47,342 nucleotides of DNA, from contig UQHF01000028.1 of assembly GCA_900540785.1 (NCBI GenBank), forward strand, positions 1 to 47,342, read 5' to 3'. Shown piece after piece: positions 15,362 to 23,307 of this stretch. The DNA comes from an uncultured Blautia sp. GTDB lineage: Bacteria; Bacillota; Clostridia; Lachnospirales; Lachnospiraceae. Position numbers and translations under genes: made by a program. The notes beneath the pieces are model-generated. The model was not told the origin of the DNA, made no database searches, and saw nothing but the letters and a program-made list of their open reading frames with translations. Numbering within the stretch: the stretch's first letter is position 1; every line of letters begins with the position of its first letter.

Positions 15362-16402
15362 ATGGTAAACTGGGGGATTATAGCAGCAGGAGGAATTGCA
15401 AAAAGACGTACGTTGCCGGCGATGGAAGCGGTTGAAAACGCCAGGGTTATTGCGGTTATGGATAAAAATGAAGAAGTAGCGAAAAATCTTTCAATAGAAT
15501 ACGAAATTCCGTATGTCTATCAAAATGAAGAAGAACTTCTGGAAAATGCGGAGATTGATGCAGTCTATGTGGCAAGTCCGGTGTATTTTCATAAGGAACA
15601 GGCATTAAAAGTATTGAGGGCAGGAAAACATTTATTATTGGAAAAACCTTTGGGAATGAATCAAAAAGATGGAGAGGAAATTGTACGTGAAGCAGAAAGC
15701 TGCGGAAAAAAGGCAGGTGTTGCAATGGTAATGCGCCATCATCCGGTGCATGAAATGATGAAGAATTTAATAAAAGAAAAAACGATTGGAGAAATTGTAA
15801 GCTGCAGGGCACAGTTAAATTGCTGGTTTCCTGATATGCAGGGTAACTGGAGACAAAACAGGAAAATGGCAGGAGGAGGCGCTCTTGTCGATATGGGAAC
15901 GCATTGTATTGATTTATTGCGTTATCTTTTAGAAGATGAAGTAGAATGGGTATTTGGAGACATCTCTACGAAAACCTTTACATATGAAGTTGATGACTCC
16001 GCAGACTGTCTTTTGCATATGAAAAAAGGAACGTGCTGTTATGTTGATGTACATTTTAATGTTCCCGATGAAGCTGCGAAAGGGATGTTGGAAATGTATG
16101 GGACAAAAGGAAGTATTCTTGCACAGGGAACGATCGGACAGGAAGGAAAAGGAAAGGTTTATTTAAACGTATCAGGAGAATGTGAGAAATATCAAAGTCA
16201 GCAGAGTCGTAAAAGCGATGATATGGGTAAAGAGCTTTTATATAATTGGGAAAATATCTATGCTTCTCAAATTCAGGCATTTTCAGAGGCGATTATTTGT
16301 AACGGACATGTAATGACAGATATAAATGATGCACTTGAAACGGTAAAAGTTATAGATGCTCTTTATCAGTCAGCAGAGACTGGAAAGAGAATATACATAT
16401 AA
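15362..16402 (+). CDS. Gfo/Idh/MocA-family NAD(P)-dependent sugar dehydrogenase
   Basis: A 346-residue oxidoreductase. The N-terminal Rossmann fold starts WGIIAAGGIAKR, and DAVYVASPVYFHKEQAL is followed by the family motif LLEKPLGMN. GGGALVDMGTHCIDLLRYLL holds the active-site His. Relatives oxidise or oxidise-reduce inositols, sugars and N-acetyl hexosamines. In this operon it probably acts on the imported sugar before phosphorylation. The ATG at 15362 follows AAAGGAG by about 9 nt; an upstream in-frame ATG at 15335 lies inside the hairpin and is rejected. Confidence 0.9.
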   Translation: MVNWGIIAAGGIAKRRTLPAMEAVENARVIAVMDKNEEVAKNLSIEYEIPYVYQNEEELLENAEIDAVYVASPVYFHKEQALKVLRAGKHLLLEKPLGMNQKDGEEIVREAESCGKKAGVAMVMRHHPVHEMMKNLIKEKTIGEIVSCRAQLNCWFPDMQGNWRQNRKMAGGGALVDMGTHCIDLLRYLLEDEVEWVFGDISTKTFTYEVDDSADCLLHMKKGTCCYVDVHFNVPDEAAKGMLEMYGTKGSILAQGTIGQEGKGKVYLNVSGECEKYQSQQSRKSDDMGKELLYNWENIYASQIQAFSEAIICNGHVMTDINDALETVKVIDALYQSAETGKRIYI

Positions 16403-16439
16403 ATTTCTGAGAAAATCAGTATAAGGGGGTGCTAACAAT

Positions 16440-16910
16440 ATGGATAGCGAATTATATGAAATTTGTCTGCGGCAGGAAAAGGATATGCAGTTTGAAACAG
16501 TAAATCAGGAAGATATGCTGCGCCTTGGCTTAACAATAGTAGAAAACAATAAAAAATTTCCGGGTCCATTAAGTGTTATGATCAAAATTAATGAAAAAGA
16601 GGTTTTTTCTTATTATCCTGATGGAACAGGAGAATTTCATAAAAAATGGCTCTGCCGGAAAGCGAATATGGTTCATATGAAAGAAATGAGCACCTTACGC
16701 GCGTTTTTGGAATTAGAGAAAAATCAAGAAGATTTACAAAAAGACTGGCTGTTAAATCCTGATGAGTATGCGGCATGTGGAGGCGGCTTTCCAATTCGAT
16801 TAAAGGAGGGCTGTGTTATAGGGTCTGTTTGTGTATCGGGGTTGCCGCACCTTCTGGATCATAAAGCAGTGACAGAAGGAATTCAGTTGTATATGGAGAA
16901 AAAGAGGTGA
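16440..16910 (+). CDS. UPF0303 / GlcG-HbpS-like domain protein
   Basis: A 156-residue protein of the UPF0303 family (heme-degrading/GlcG fold). It shows the family end pattern GGGFPIRLKEGCVIGSVCVSGLPHLLDHKAV and the middle segment RKANMVHM. The name comes from distant similarity to heme-binding proteins. Members commonly sit in sugar or polyol operons, without a defined reaction. It has a GGGGGTG ribosome binding site and lies 4 nt before the kinase start, so it belongs to the sugar operon. It may act as an accessory isomerase or sensor, but this is only inferred from context. Confidence 0.75.
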   Translation: MDSELYEICLRQEKDMQFETVNQEDMLRLGLTIVENNKKFPGPLSVMIKINEKEVFSYYPDGTGEFHKKWLCRKANMVHMKEMSTLRAFLELEKNQEDLQKDWLLNPDEYAACGGGFPIRLKEGCVIGSVCVSGLPHLLDHKAVTEGIQLYMEKKR

Positions 16911-16914
16911 GACA

Positions 16915-18036
16915 GTGAAAAAAAAGGTAATTGTAGCAGGTCATATTTGTCTGGATATAACACCTGTATTTCGAAATGAGAAGGTAAGTAGGATAGAAAA
17001 GTTTTTGACTCCGGGAAAGTCGGTGAATGTATCAGAGGCAGATGTACATATTGGCGGAGCAGTAGCGAATACAGGGCTGGCTATGAAAATTCTTGGTGCA
17101 GATGTTTCTCTCATCGGTAAAGTTGGAAATGATGCCTTTGGCGCTATGATCCAAAAGGAGTTAAAAGAATACGATGCGGGAGATGGAATTATTGTAAAAA
17201 GAGGAGAATCCACATCATACTCTGTGATTTTGGCAATACCTGGAATAGACAGGATATTTTTACATAATCCAGGTACAAATGATACATTTTGCGAAAAGGA
17301 TATTTCTTTTTCCTGTTTAAAAGAATGTGCGTTGTTTCATTTTGGGTATCCGCCTCTTATGAAAACAATGTATGCCAATGAAGGAGAAGGGATAAAGAAA
17401 CTTTTAGAAAAGGTGAAAATGGCAGGGTGTGCGGTTTCTCTTGACATGGCATCTGTTGATCCGGAGGGAGATGCGGGAAAAGAAAATTGGTATCGTATTT
17501 TGCAAAAAATTATGCCGTATGTTGATTTTTTTGAGCCGAGTGTAGAAGAATTATGCTATATGCTGGACAGAGAACGCTTTTTAGCGTGGCAGAAAAAGAG
17601 TAATGGGAGAGATATTACAGATGTTATTGATATAAAAAATGATGTAATGCCTCTTGCAGATGTATGTATGAAACTTGGGACCAAGGTTCTTGTTATTAAA
17701 TGTGGAGCAAAGGGAATGTATTACAGAACAGCTTCGGAGAAAAAGCTTATGGAAATTCCACAAAGATTGGGGCTTGATTGTAAGGTATGGGCAGAAAGAG
17801 AAGGCTTTGAAAAAAGTTATATTCCGGAAAAATTACTTTCAGCAACAGGAGCAGGAGATACAAGTATTGCGGCATTTCTGACGGCAATGTTGGAAGGATG
17901 TACAATAAAAGAATGTATGGAGCTGGCAACTGGAACAGGTGCGTGCTGTGTCGCTTCGTATGATGCGCTTGGAGGACTGGTAAGCTTTTCGGAATTGAGA
18001 AAAAAGATTTGCAGCGGTTGGGAAAAACAAAGTTAG
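16915..18036 (+). CDS. PfkB-family carbohydrate kinase
   Basis: A 373-residue ribokinase-fold sugar kinase. Signature 1 is GGAVANTGLAMKILGADV near residues 44-61, with GKVGNDAFG. Signature 2 is SATGAGDTSIAAF near 308-320, with the catalytic base in GAGD. It is about 50-60 residues longer than ribokinase because of an insertion around 220-295. It starts at GTG 16915, with AGAGGTGAG 5 nt upstream. Directly followed by a class II aldolase, it probably makes the phosphorylated (or bisphosphorylated) sugar that the aldolase cleaves. Confidence 0.9.
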   Translation: MKKKVIVAGHICLDITPVFRNEKVSRIEKFLTPGKSVNVSEADVHIGGAVANTGLAMKILGADVSLIGKVGNDAFGAMIQKELKEYDAGDGIIVKRGESTSYSVILAIPGIDRIFLHNPGTNDTFCEKDISFSCLKECALFHFGYPPLMKTMYANEGEGIKKLLEKVKMAGCAVSLDMASVDPEGDAGKENWYRILQKIMPYVDFFEPSVEELCYMLDRERFLAWQKKSNGRDITDVIDIKNDVMPLADVCMKLGTKVLVIKCGAKGMYYRTASEKKLMEIPQRLGLDCKVWAEREGFEKSYIPEKLLSATGAGDTSIAAFLTAMLEGCTIKECMELATGTGACCVASYDALGGLVSFSELRKKICSGWEKQS

Positions 18037-18048
18037 AGGAGAGAAAAT

Positions 18049-19014
18049 ATGCTGGTAAATATGAATCAGGTTTTAATTCCTGCCCAAAAAGGGAAATATG
18101 CCGTAGGATTGTTTAATGCAGTAAATCTTGAATTAGCAAGAGGAATTATAGCGGCGGCAGAGAGTATGCGTTCTCCAGTTATCATGGGAACTGCAGAAGT
18201 ACTTTTTCCTTATGGACCACTGGAAGAAGTATCTTATTATTTGATTCCTATGGCGAAAAAGGCAAATGTTCCAGTGGTAATTCATCTGGATCACGGTTTA
18301 AATAAAGAAACGTGTATAAAAGCGTTAGAATTGGGATTTACTTCTGTGATGTATGACTGTTCTACAGATTCTTATGAAAAAAATGTGAATAAGGTAAGAG
18401 AAATGGCGGAAATTGCTCATTCTTATGGGGCGACTATAGAGGGAGAACTGGGACATGTGGGAGATAATGAAGGTTCGGCTGAAGGTACATCAAAATTAGG
18501 AGATCCTTCTCAGTTCTATACGGAACCTCAAATGGCAAAAGATTTTGTGGAGAAAACAGGTGTGGATGCGCTTGCGATAGCCGTGGGAACTGCACACGGC
18601 GCTTATAAAATGCCGCCAAAACTGGATTTTCAGCGAATTCGTGAGATTTCTGAAACTGTGAAAGTTCCACTTGTTCTTCATGGAGGGTCCGGGCTGACAG
18701 ATATGGACTTTAGGAGGGCCATACAGGAAGGAATCAGTAAAGTTAATATTTTTACAGATATTAATGTAGCGGCAGTAGAGGCGGAATTTCGAAAGTTTCA
18801 ATATATGAATAAGGGAATTATAGATTTGATTCCAGCAGCGGTTGAAGCTGTAAAACAGGAAACGGAAAAGAAAATGGAACTGTTTTCCAGTGTGGGAAAA
18901 GCTAGGATGACCTTAAAAGAGCAGGTGAATATGACAAAAATGGATATGGGAGGAAATGATATAAGCAGAATTGTAGAAATGGTTATAAAAGAAGTACATA
19001 AATATATAAAATAA
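18049..19014 (+). CDS. Class II (zinc) fructose/tagatose-bisphosphate-type aldolase
   Basis: A 321-residue class II aldolase of the FbaA/GatY/KbaY/IolJ group. It carries VVIHLDHG with Asp81 and the zinc ligand His82, EGELGHVG near 130-137, the zinc ligand His183 in GTAHG, and LHGGSGLTD for phosphate binding. It would split a ketose phosphate into dihydroxyacetone phosphate and an aldehyde, feeding glycolysis. It is the last gene of the sugar operon, 12 bp after the kinase, and a terminator follows. The exact sugar stereochemistry cannot be read from sequence. Confidence 0.93.
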   Translation: MLVNMNQVLIPAQKGKYAVGLFNAVNLELARGIIAAAESMRSPVIMGTAEVLFPYGPLEEVSYYLIPMAKKANVPVVIHLDHGLNKETCIKALELGFTSVMYDCSTDSYEKNVNKVREMAEIAHSYGATIEGELGHVGDNEGSAEGTSKLGDPSQFYTEPQMAKDFVEKTGVDALAIAVGTAHGAYKMPPKLDFQRIREISETVKVPLVLHGGSGLTDMDFRRAIQEGISKVNIFTDINVAAVEAEFRKFQYMNKGIIDLIPAAVEAVKQETEKKMELFSSVGKARMTLKEQVNMTKMDMGGNDISRIVEMVIKEVHKYIK

Positions 19015-19029
19015 ATAGGTTCAAGTATT

Positions 19030-19092
19030 TAAAATCTTCTCAAGTAGTATTTTTAATGAATATTATATGGGAAGATTTTATTTGTTTTCCAT
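19030..19092 (+). terminator. Terminator of the sugar operon
   Basis: TAAAATCTTC (19030-19039) and GAAGATTTTA (19071-19080) form a 10-bp stem with a long AT-rich loop, followed by TTTGTTTT. The loop is larger than usual, so the efficiency is uncertain. Confidence 0.6.
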
Positions 19093-19101
19093 TAGGTATT
19101 A

Positions 19102-19130
19102 TTGACCATATGGTTTATTTATGATATTAT
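19102..19130 (+). promoter_or_regulatory. Promoter of the TetR/antiporter-kinase operon
   Basis: TTGACC (19102-19107) and TATTAT (19125-19130) are separated by 17 bp. The -35 overlaps the palindrome ACCATATGGT at 19105-19114. Confidence 0.75.
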
Positions 19131-19145
19131 TGACTACACAGTCAA
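19130..19145 (+). promoter_or_regulatory. Putative TetR operator (inverted repeat)
   Basis: TTGACT-ACAC-AGTCAA is a perfect 6-4-6 inverted repeat overlapping the end of the -10 box and the expected start site. It lies 14 bp before the TetR gene, the classic place for an autorepressor site. Confidence 0.65.
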
Positions 19146-19158
19146 GAAAGGAGGACTT

Positions 19159-19797
19159 ATGAAAAAAGAGGAGAAGACAAAGCTTACCTGTGAGAAAATT
19201 ATTCAGGCGGCGATTGCAGAGTTTGGTACAAAAACATATGAAGCTGCATCTTTAAATACAATCTGCAGTGAGAATCAAATTTCAAAGGGGTTGATTTATC
19301 ATAATTTTAAGAATAAGGATGAGTTGTATCTGATCTGTGTCAGCCAGTGCTATGACAAAATGACGGAACACATACGGTCGATTGCCTGCGATGCTGAGAC
19401 GATGCAGGGGAAAATAAAACAGTTATTAAATGGGAGACAAGATTTTTTCAGAGAAAATCCCTATTACAGGCAGATTTTTTTTAACAGCATTCTGATGCCC
19501 CCTGTCCATCTTATAAAAGAATTGAGGCAGTTAAGGCGGGGATATGATGAATGCGTGAGGGGGCGTTATCAGGAACTGCTGTTACAGATGGAAGTGAGAG
19601 AGGGAGTGTCTGTCCGCAAGGCAGTAGATTATCTGATGCTGTTTCAGGAGATGTACAACAGTTATTTCCGAAGCATGGACTGTAAAGATGAAGAGATGAG
19701 TACACTGATTGAAGCTCATGAAAATAAGCTGTCGGAAATGCTGGATATTGCATTATATGGTTTAATAGAAAAAAAGAAAACAGGAAGTGAACAGTAA
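19159..19797 (+). CDS. TetR/AcrR-family transcriptional regulator
   Basis: A 212-residue TetR-family protein. The N-terminal helix-turn-helix (about 10-55) reads IIQAAIAEFGTKTYEAASLN, then ICSENQISKGLIYHNFKNKDELY, which is the conserved TetR recognition region. The C-terminal ligand domain is not assignable. The ATG at 19159 has AAGGAGG 4 nt upstream; an upstream in-frame TTG at 19102 would start inside the promoter and is rejected. Two base pairs separate its stop from the antiporter-kinase gene, so it most likely controls that gene and itself through the inverted repeat just upstream. Confidence 0.9.
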   Translation: MKKEEKTKLTCEKIIQAAIAEFGTKTYEAASLNTICSENQISKGLIYHNFKNKDELYLICVSQCYDKMTEHIRSIACDAETMQGKIKQLLNGRQDFFRENPYYRQIFFNSILMPPVHLIKELRQLRRGYDECVRGRYQELLLQMEVREGVSVRKAVDYLMLFQEMYNSYFRSMDCKDEEMSTLIEAHENKLSEMLDIALYGLIEKKKTGSEQ

Positions 19798-19799
19798 TT

Positions 19800-21674
19800 A
19801 TGGGAATCTTGATTTTAAGACTTGTTTTGACAGTAGTTCTCGCATTTTTAGTAGGAAAACTGGTGTCAAAAGTAAAATTACCGGCAATTTTAGGCTGGCT
19901 TATTGCAGGAATGCTGTTGGGACCACATGCTTTTTCCTTTATGAGTCAGGAGATTTTAGACGCGCAGTGGTATCAGGTTCTGGTACATATTTTGGAATGT
20001 GCAGTTGGTTTGATGATTGGTACGGAGCTTGTATGGAACAAAATTAAAAAATCCGGAAAATCTATTATTATCACAACGTTAACGCAGTCACTTGGCACGT
20101 TTCTCTTCGTGTCATTCGTTTTTGGAATCGTATTTTATATTACAGATATTCCTCTGTATTTAAGTTTTATTTTTGGTGGAATTGCTCTTGCGACAGCACC
20201 GGCTCCGGCACTTTCTATTGTACGTGAATTTAAAACAGACGGACCTGTAACGAAAACGCTGATTCCAATGGCTGCACTTGATGATATTGTAGGTTGTGTT
20301 GTATTTTTCACAACGATTGCAATCGTCGCAGGTAATTTGTCAGCCGGAAGTCTGCCAGCATACATGATTGTCCTTGTAGTGCTGCTTCCGCTGATCATCG
20401 GTGTTGTATGCGGAGTAATTGCAGGATTTATTTTAAAGAAAAAAACAAGTGATAAAGTAACTTTGCTTCTTGTGATTGTGACGATTTTGCTGGCGTCAGC
20501 CGTAGGATTTTTCTTTAACAACAGAGTAATGCCAAAGCCAGTTTTAAATTTTATGTTGATTGGTATGGCGTTTTCTGCAGCATTTTCCAATATAGTAAGT
20601 GAAGAACGTCTGGAACAGATTATGAGAGTTTTTAATCCGGTTCTGGGAGTTGCCATGATACTTGTTATTTTAAATCTGGGAGCGCCGCTTGATTATCATT
20701 TGATTCTTGGAGCAGGATTATTTACGGCTGTTTACATTATTGCGAGAGCTCTGGGCAAATATTTCGGAGCATACTTCGGAGCTTCCATTACGAAATCTCC
20801 GGAAACAGTAAAAAAATATCTTGGTTTTACTCTGCTTCCTCATTCCGGCGTCTCCCTTGTGTTTACCGGAATCGCAGTTTCTGTTCTTACAAAACCGGCT
20901 CCGGAATGCGCGCAGATCATCCAGGGAACCATAGCGGCGGCTGCTGTTATCAATGAAATCATTGCTGTTATTATGGCGAAAAAAGGATTTGAATGGGCTG
21001 GAGAATTTCATCATGACGGAACAGAAAATGAGGAAACAGCAAAAGAAAAATCTGCAATTATCACGATAAGCCGTCAGTATGGAAGCGGAGGAAGACGCAT
21101 TGCAATGCGCCTGTCAAAGGAGTTGGAAATTCCTTTTTACGACAGAGAGATTATCGAGATGGCGGCAGATACAAGTTCAATAGAACGCTCATTTTTCGAG
21201 GATTACGAAAAGAAAAAATCAAACCCGCTGCTTACCGATCTGGCAGAAGGTGTATCCAGACAGGCGTCAATAGACGACCGTGTATTTGAGCACAATGCAA
21301 AAATCATACAGGGAATTGCAGACAAGGGTTCCTGTATCATTGTTGGAAGATGTGCGGATTTCGTATTAAAAAACCGAAAAAATGTAATTAAGGTTTTTAT
21401 TTACGGAGATATGGATACAAGGAAAAAACGGATTGTGGAAGAATATAAAGAAGCGTCAGGAGAGGTGCTGAATCTGATTAGAAAAGTAGATAAAAATCGT
21501 GCGGCTTATTATAATCACTATTCCGGAAACGCTTTTGGCAACGCGGAAAATTATGATATTTGTCTGAACAGCAGCGTGTTGGGTGAAGAAGAATGTGTCC
21601 GCATTATTGAATCTCTTTATAAAAAACATAAAAATCCCCGGTTTGGTGAAGTGACTGCCAGAAGTCGGAGCTAA
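19800..21674 (+). CDS. CPA2-type cation/proton antiporter fused to a cytidylate-kinase-like domain
   Basis: A 624-residue two-part protein. Residues 1 to about 395 form a multi-span antiporter domain with LPAILGWLIAGMLLGPHAF, ALATAPAPALSIVREF and PMAALDDIVGCVVFF, the last holding the paired acidic residues of the transport site. Near 417 begins a Cytidylate_kin2-like P-loop domain: ITISRQYGSGGRRIAMRLSKEL, FYDREIIEMAA, IIVGRCADFVL, then an RKKRI segment. The GSGGRR loop lacks the Walker lysine, as is usual in this kinase-like family. No stop or frameshift separates the halves. Inference: cytoplasmic nucleotide binding or phosphorylation may gate ion exchange. It is co-transcribed with the TetR gene 2 bp upstream. 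Confidence 0.88.
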   Translation: MGILILRLVLTVVLAFLVGKLVSKVKLPAILGWLIAGMLLGPHAFSFMSQEILDAQWYQVLVHILECAVGLMIGTELVWNKIKKSGKSIIITTLTQSLGTFLFVSFVFGIVFYITDIPLYLSFIFGGIALATAPAPALSIVREFKTDGPVTKTLIPMAALDDIVGCVVFFTTIAIVAGNLSAGSLPAYMIVLVVLLPLIIGVVCGVIAGFILKKKTSDKVTLLLVIVTILLASAVGFFFNNRVMPKPVLNFMLIGMAFSAAFSNIVSEERLEQIMRVFNPVLGVAMILVILNLGAPLDYHLILGAGLFTAVYIIARALGKYFGAYFGASITKSPETVKKYLGFTLLPHSGVSLVFTGIAVSVLTKPAPECAQIIQGTIAAAAVINEIIAVIMAKKGFEWAGEFHHDGTENEETAKEKSAIITISRQYGSGGRRIAMRLSKELEIPFYDREIIEMAADTSSIERSFFEDYEKKKSNPLLTDLAEGVSRQASIDDRVFEHNAKIIQGIADKGSCIIVGRCADFVLKNRKNVIKVFIYGDMDTRKKRIVEEYKEASGEVLNLIRKVDKNRAAYYNHYSGNAFGNAENYDICLNSSVLGEEECVRIIESLYKKHKNPRFGEVTARSRS

Positions 21675-21724
21675 AATATAGCTTTTGACAGTCTCCTCAG
21701 CAGTTGAACCGGGGATTTTTTATT
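21631..21724. terminator. Large nested hairpin, bidirectional terminator between convergent genes
   Basis: AAAATCCCCGGTT (from 21631) pairs with AACCGGGGATTTT (21707-21719), enclosing a second inverted pair (ACTGCCAGAAG with CTTTTGACAGT) and AGCT/AGCT at the tip. T-runs lie on both strands. It starts inside the last codons of the antiporter-kinase gene and serves the convergent ABC-F gene as well. Confidence 0.8.
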
Positions 21725-21743
21725 TATGAATTTTTATGAAAAC

Positions 21744-23300
21744 TTATAAAATTTTTGTTGTCCATTTGCTGCAGTCCCACACCTCAGATACCACATCTCT
21801 GTAGAATTCCGGTTCATGGCAGATGAGAAGGATACTGCCCTTATATTCTTTTAAAGCCTGCTTTAAAGCTTCTTTTGCATCTGCATCAAGATGGTTTGTA
21901 GGCTCGTCGAGAAGGAGGATATTTGTCTCTTTGTTTACAAGTTTACAGAGACGTACCTTTGCCTGCTCGCCTCCGCTTAATACGCGTACCTGGCTTTCGA
22001 TGTGCTTTGTGGTAAGTCCGCATTTTGCAAGGGCAGAGCGCACCTCATACTGGGTGTAGGAAGGAAATTCCGCCCAGATTTCATCAATACAGGTTGTTTT
22101 ATTGTCACCTTTTACTTCCTGTTCAAAATATCCGATCTGGAGATTTTCCCCGAGCTCACAGGAACCTTTTAAGGAAGGAATCAGCCCCAGAATACTTTTT
22201 AAAAGTGTTGTTTTTCCGATTCCGTTTGCACCGACAAGAGCGATTTTATGTCCGCGCTCCATAGCGATGGAAATTGGTTTGGAGAGAGGTTCCTGATAGC
22301 CGATCACAAGGTCTTTTGTCTCAAAAATATACTTGCCGGGAGTACGGCCTGTTTTAAAGTGAAATTCCGGTTTTGGTTTTTCTGCTGCCAGTTCGATCAC
22401 ATCCATCTTATCCAGCTTTTTCTGTCGTGACATTGCCATGTTTCTTGTGGAAACGCGTGCTTTGTTTCTTGCAACGAAATCCTTTAATTCACTGATTTCC
22501 TGCTGCTGACGGCGGTAAGCTGCTTCAAGCTGCGCTTTTTTCACGGCATAAACTTCCTGGAAATGGTCGTAATTGCCAACGTATCGGTTCAGCTCCTGAT
22601 TTTCCATATGATAAACAAGGTTGATTACCTCGTTTAAAAACGGAATATCGTGGGAGATAAGGATAAAGGCGTTTTCATAATCAAGAAGATAACGTTTCAG
22701 CCATGCAATGTGTTCTTCGTCAAGGTAGTTCGTAGGCTCGTCAAGAAGGAGAATGTCCGGTTTTTCCAGGAGCAGCTTTCCGAGTAATACTTTTGTTCTC
22801 TGACCGCCGCTTAAATCCGTAACATCGCGTTCAAGACCAATATCAAGAAGTCCGAGCGCACGGGCAACTTCCTCCACCTTTGCGTCAATTACATAAAAAT
22901 CGTGAAGAGTCAGGTTGTCCTGAATGGTTCCGAGTTCCTCCATCATTTTGTCCATTTCCTCAGGAGAGGCGTCTCCCAGGGCATCGCAGATTTCATTCAT
23001 TCGTGTTTCCTGTTCAAAAAGCCAGGAAAAAGCAGATTTTAAGACATCGCGAATGGTCATTCCTTTTGTGAGGACAGTGTGCTGGTCAAGGTATCCCACG
23101 CGCACGTTTTTTGCCCATTCGATTTTTCCCTCGTCCGGCATGAGATGATTTGTCACAATATTAAAAAAGGTGGATTTTCCTTCGCCGTTTGCGCCGACAA
23201 GACCGATGTGCTCTCCTTTTAAAAGACGGAAGGAGACATCATTGAAAATGGCGCGGTCTCCAAAACCGTGTGTCAGGTGTTCTACGTTTAAGATACTCAT
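21744..23300 (-). CDS. ABC-F family ATPase, YbiT/EttA-like translation factor
   Basis: A 518-residue soluble two-domain ABC-F protein. NBD1 has GANGEGKST, DLSGGQRTKV and LLLDEPTNYLDEEH. NBD2 has GANGIGKTT, VLSGGEQAKV and LLLDEPTNHLDADA. Between them lies the charged P-site tRNA-interaction linker (about 240-320). It has no membrane part, so it acts on the ribosome rather than in transport. It looks like the housekeeping YbiT-type group rather than the resistance type at 5649. It is encoded 7 bp downstream of rqcH, so both ribosome-associated factors share a transcript. Confidence 0.92.
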   Translation of the reverse strand: MSILNVEHLTHGFGDRAIFNDVSFRLLKGEHIGLVGANGEGKSTFFNIVTNHLMPDEGKIEWAKNVRVGYLDQHTVLTKGMTIRDVLKSAFSWLFEQETRMNEICDALGDASPEEMDKMMEELGTIQDNLTLHDFYVIDAKVEEVARALGLLDIGLERDVTDLSGGQRTKVLLGKLLLEKPDILLLDEPTNYLDEEHIAWLKRYLLDYENAFILISHDIPFLNEVINLVYHMENQELNRYVGNYDHFQEVYAVKKAQLEAAYRRQQQEISELKDFVARNKARVSTRNMAMSRQKKLDKMDVIELAAEKPKPEFHFKTGRTPGKYIFETKDLVIGYQEPLSKPISIAMERGHKIALVGANGIGKTTLLKSILGLIPSLKGSCELGENLQIGYFEQEVKGDNKTTCIDEIWAEFPSYTQYEVRSALAKCGLTTKHIESQVRVLSGGEQAKVRLCKLVNKETNILLLDEPTNHLDADAKEALKQALKEYKGSILLICHEPEFYRDVVSEVWDCSKWTTKIL

Positions 23301-23307
23301 AAGTGTT

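Noticed and set aside
19102..19158. Longer TetR protein from the TTG at 19102
   Set aside because: This start overlaps the -35 box and operator and has no ribosome binding site; the ATG at 19159 has AAGGAGG at good distance.
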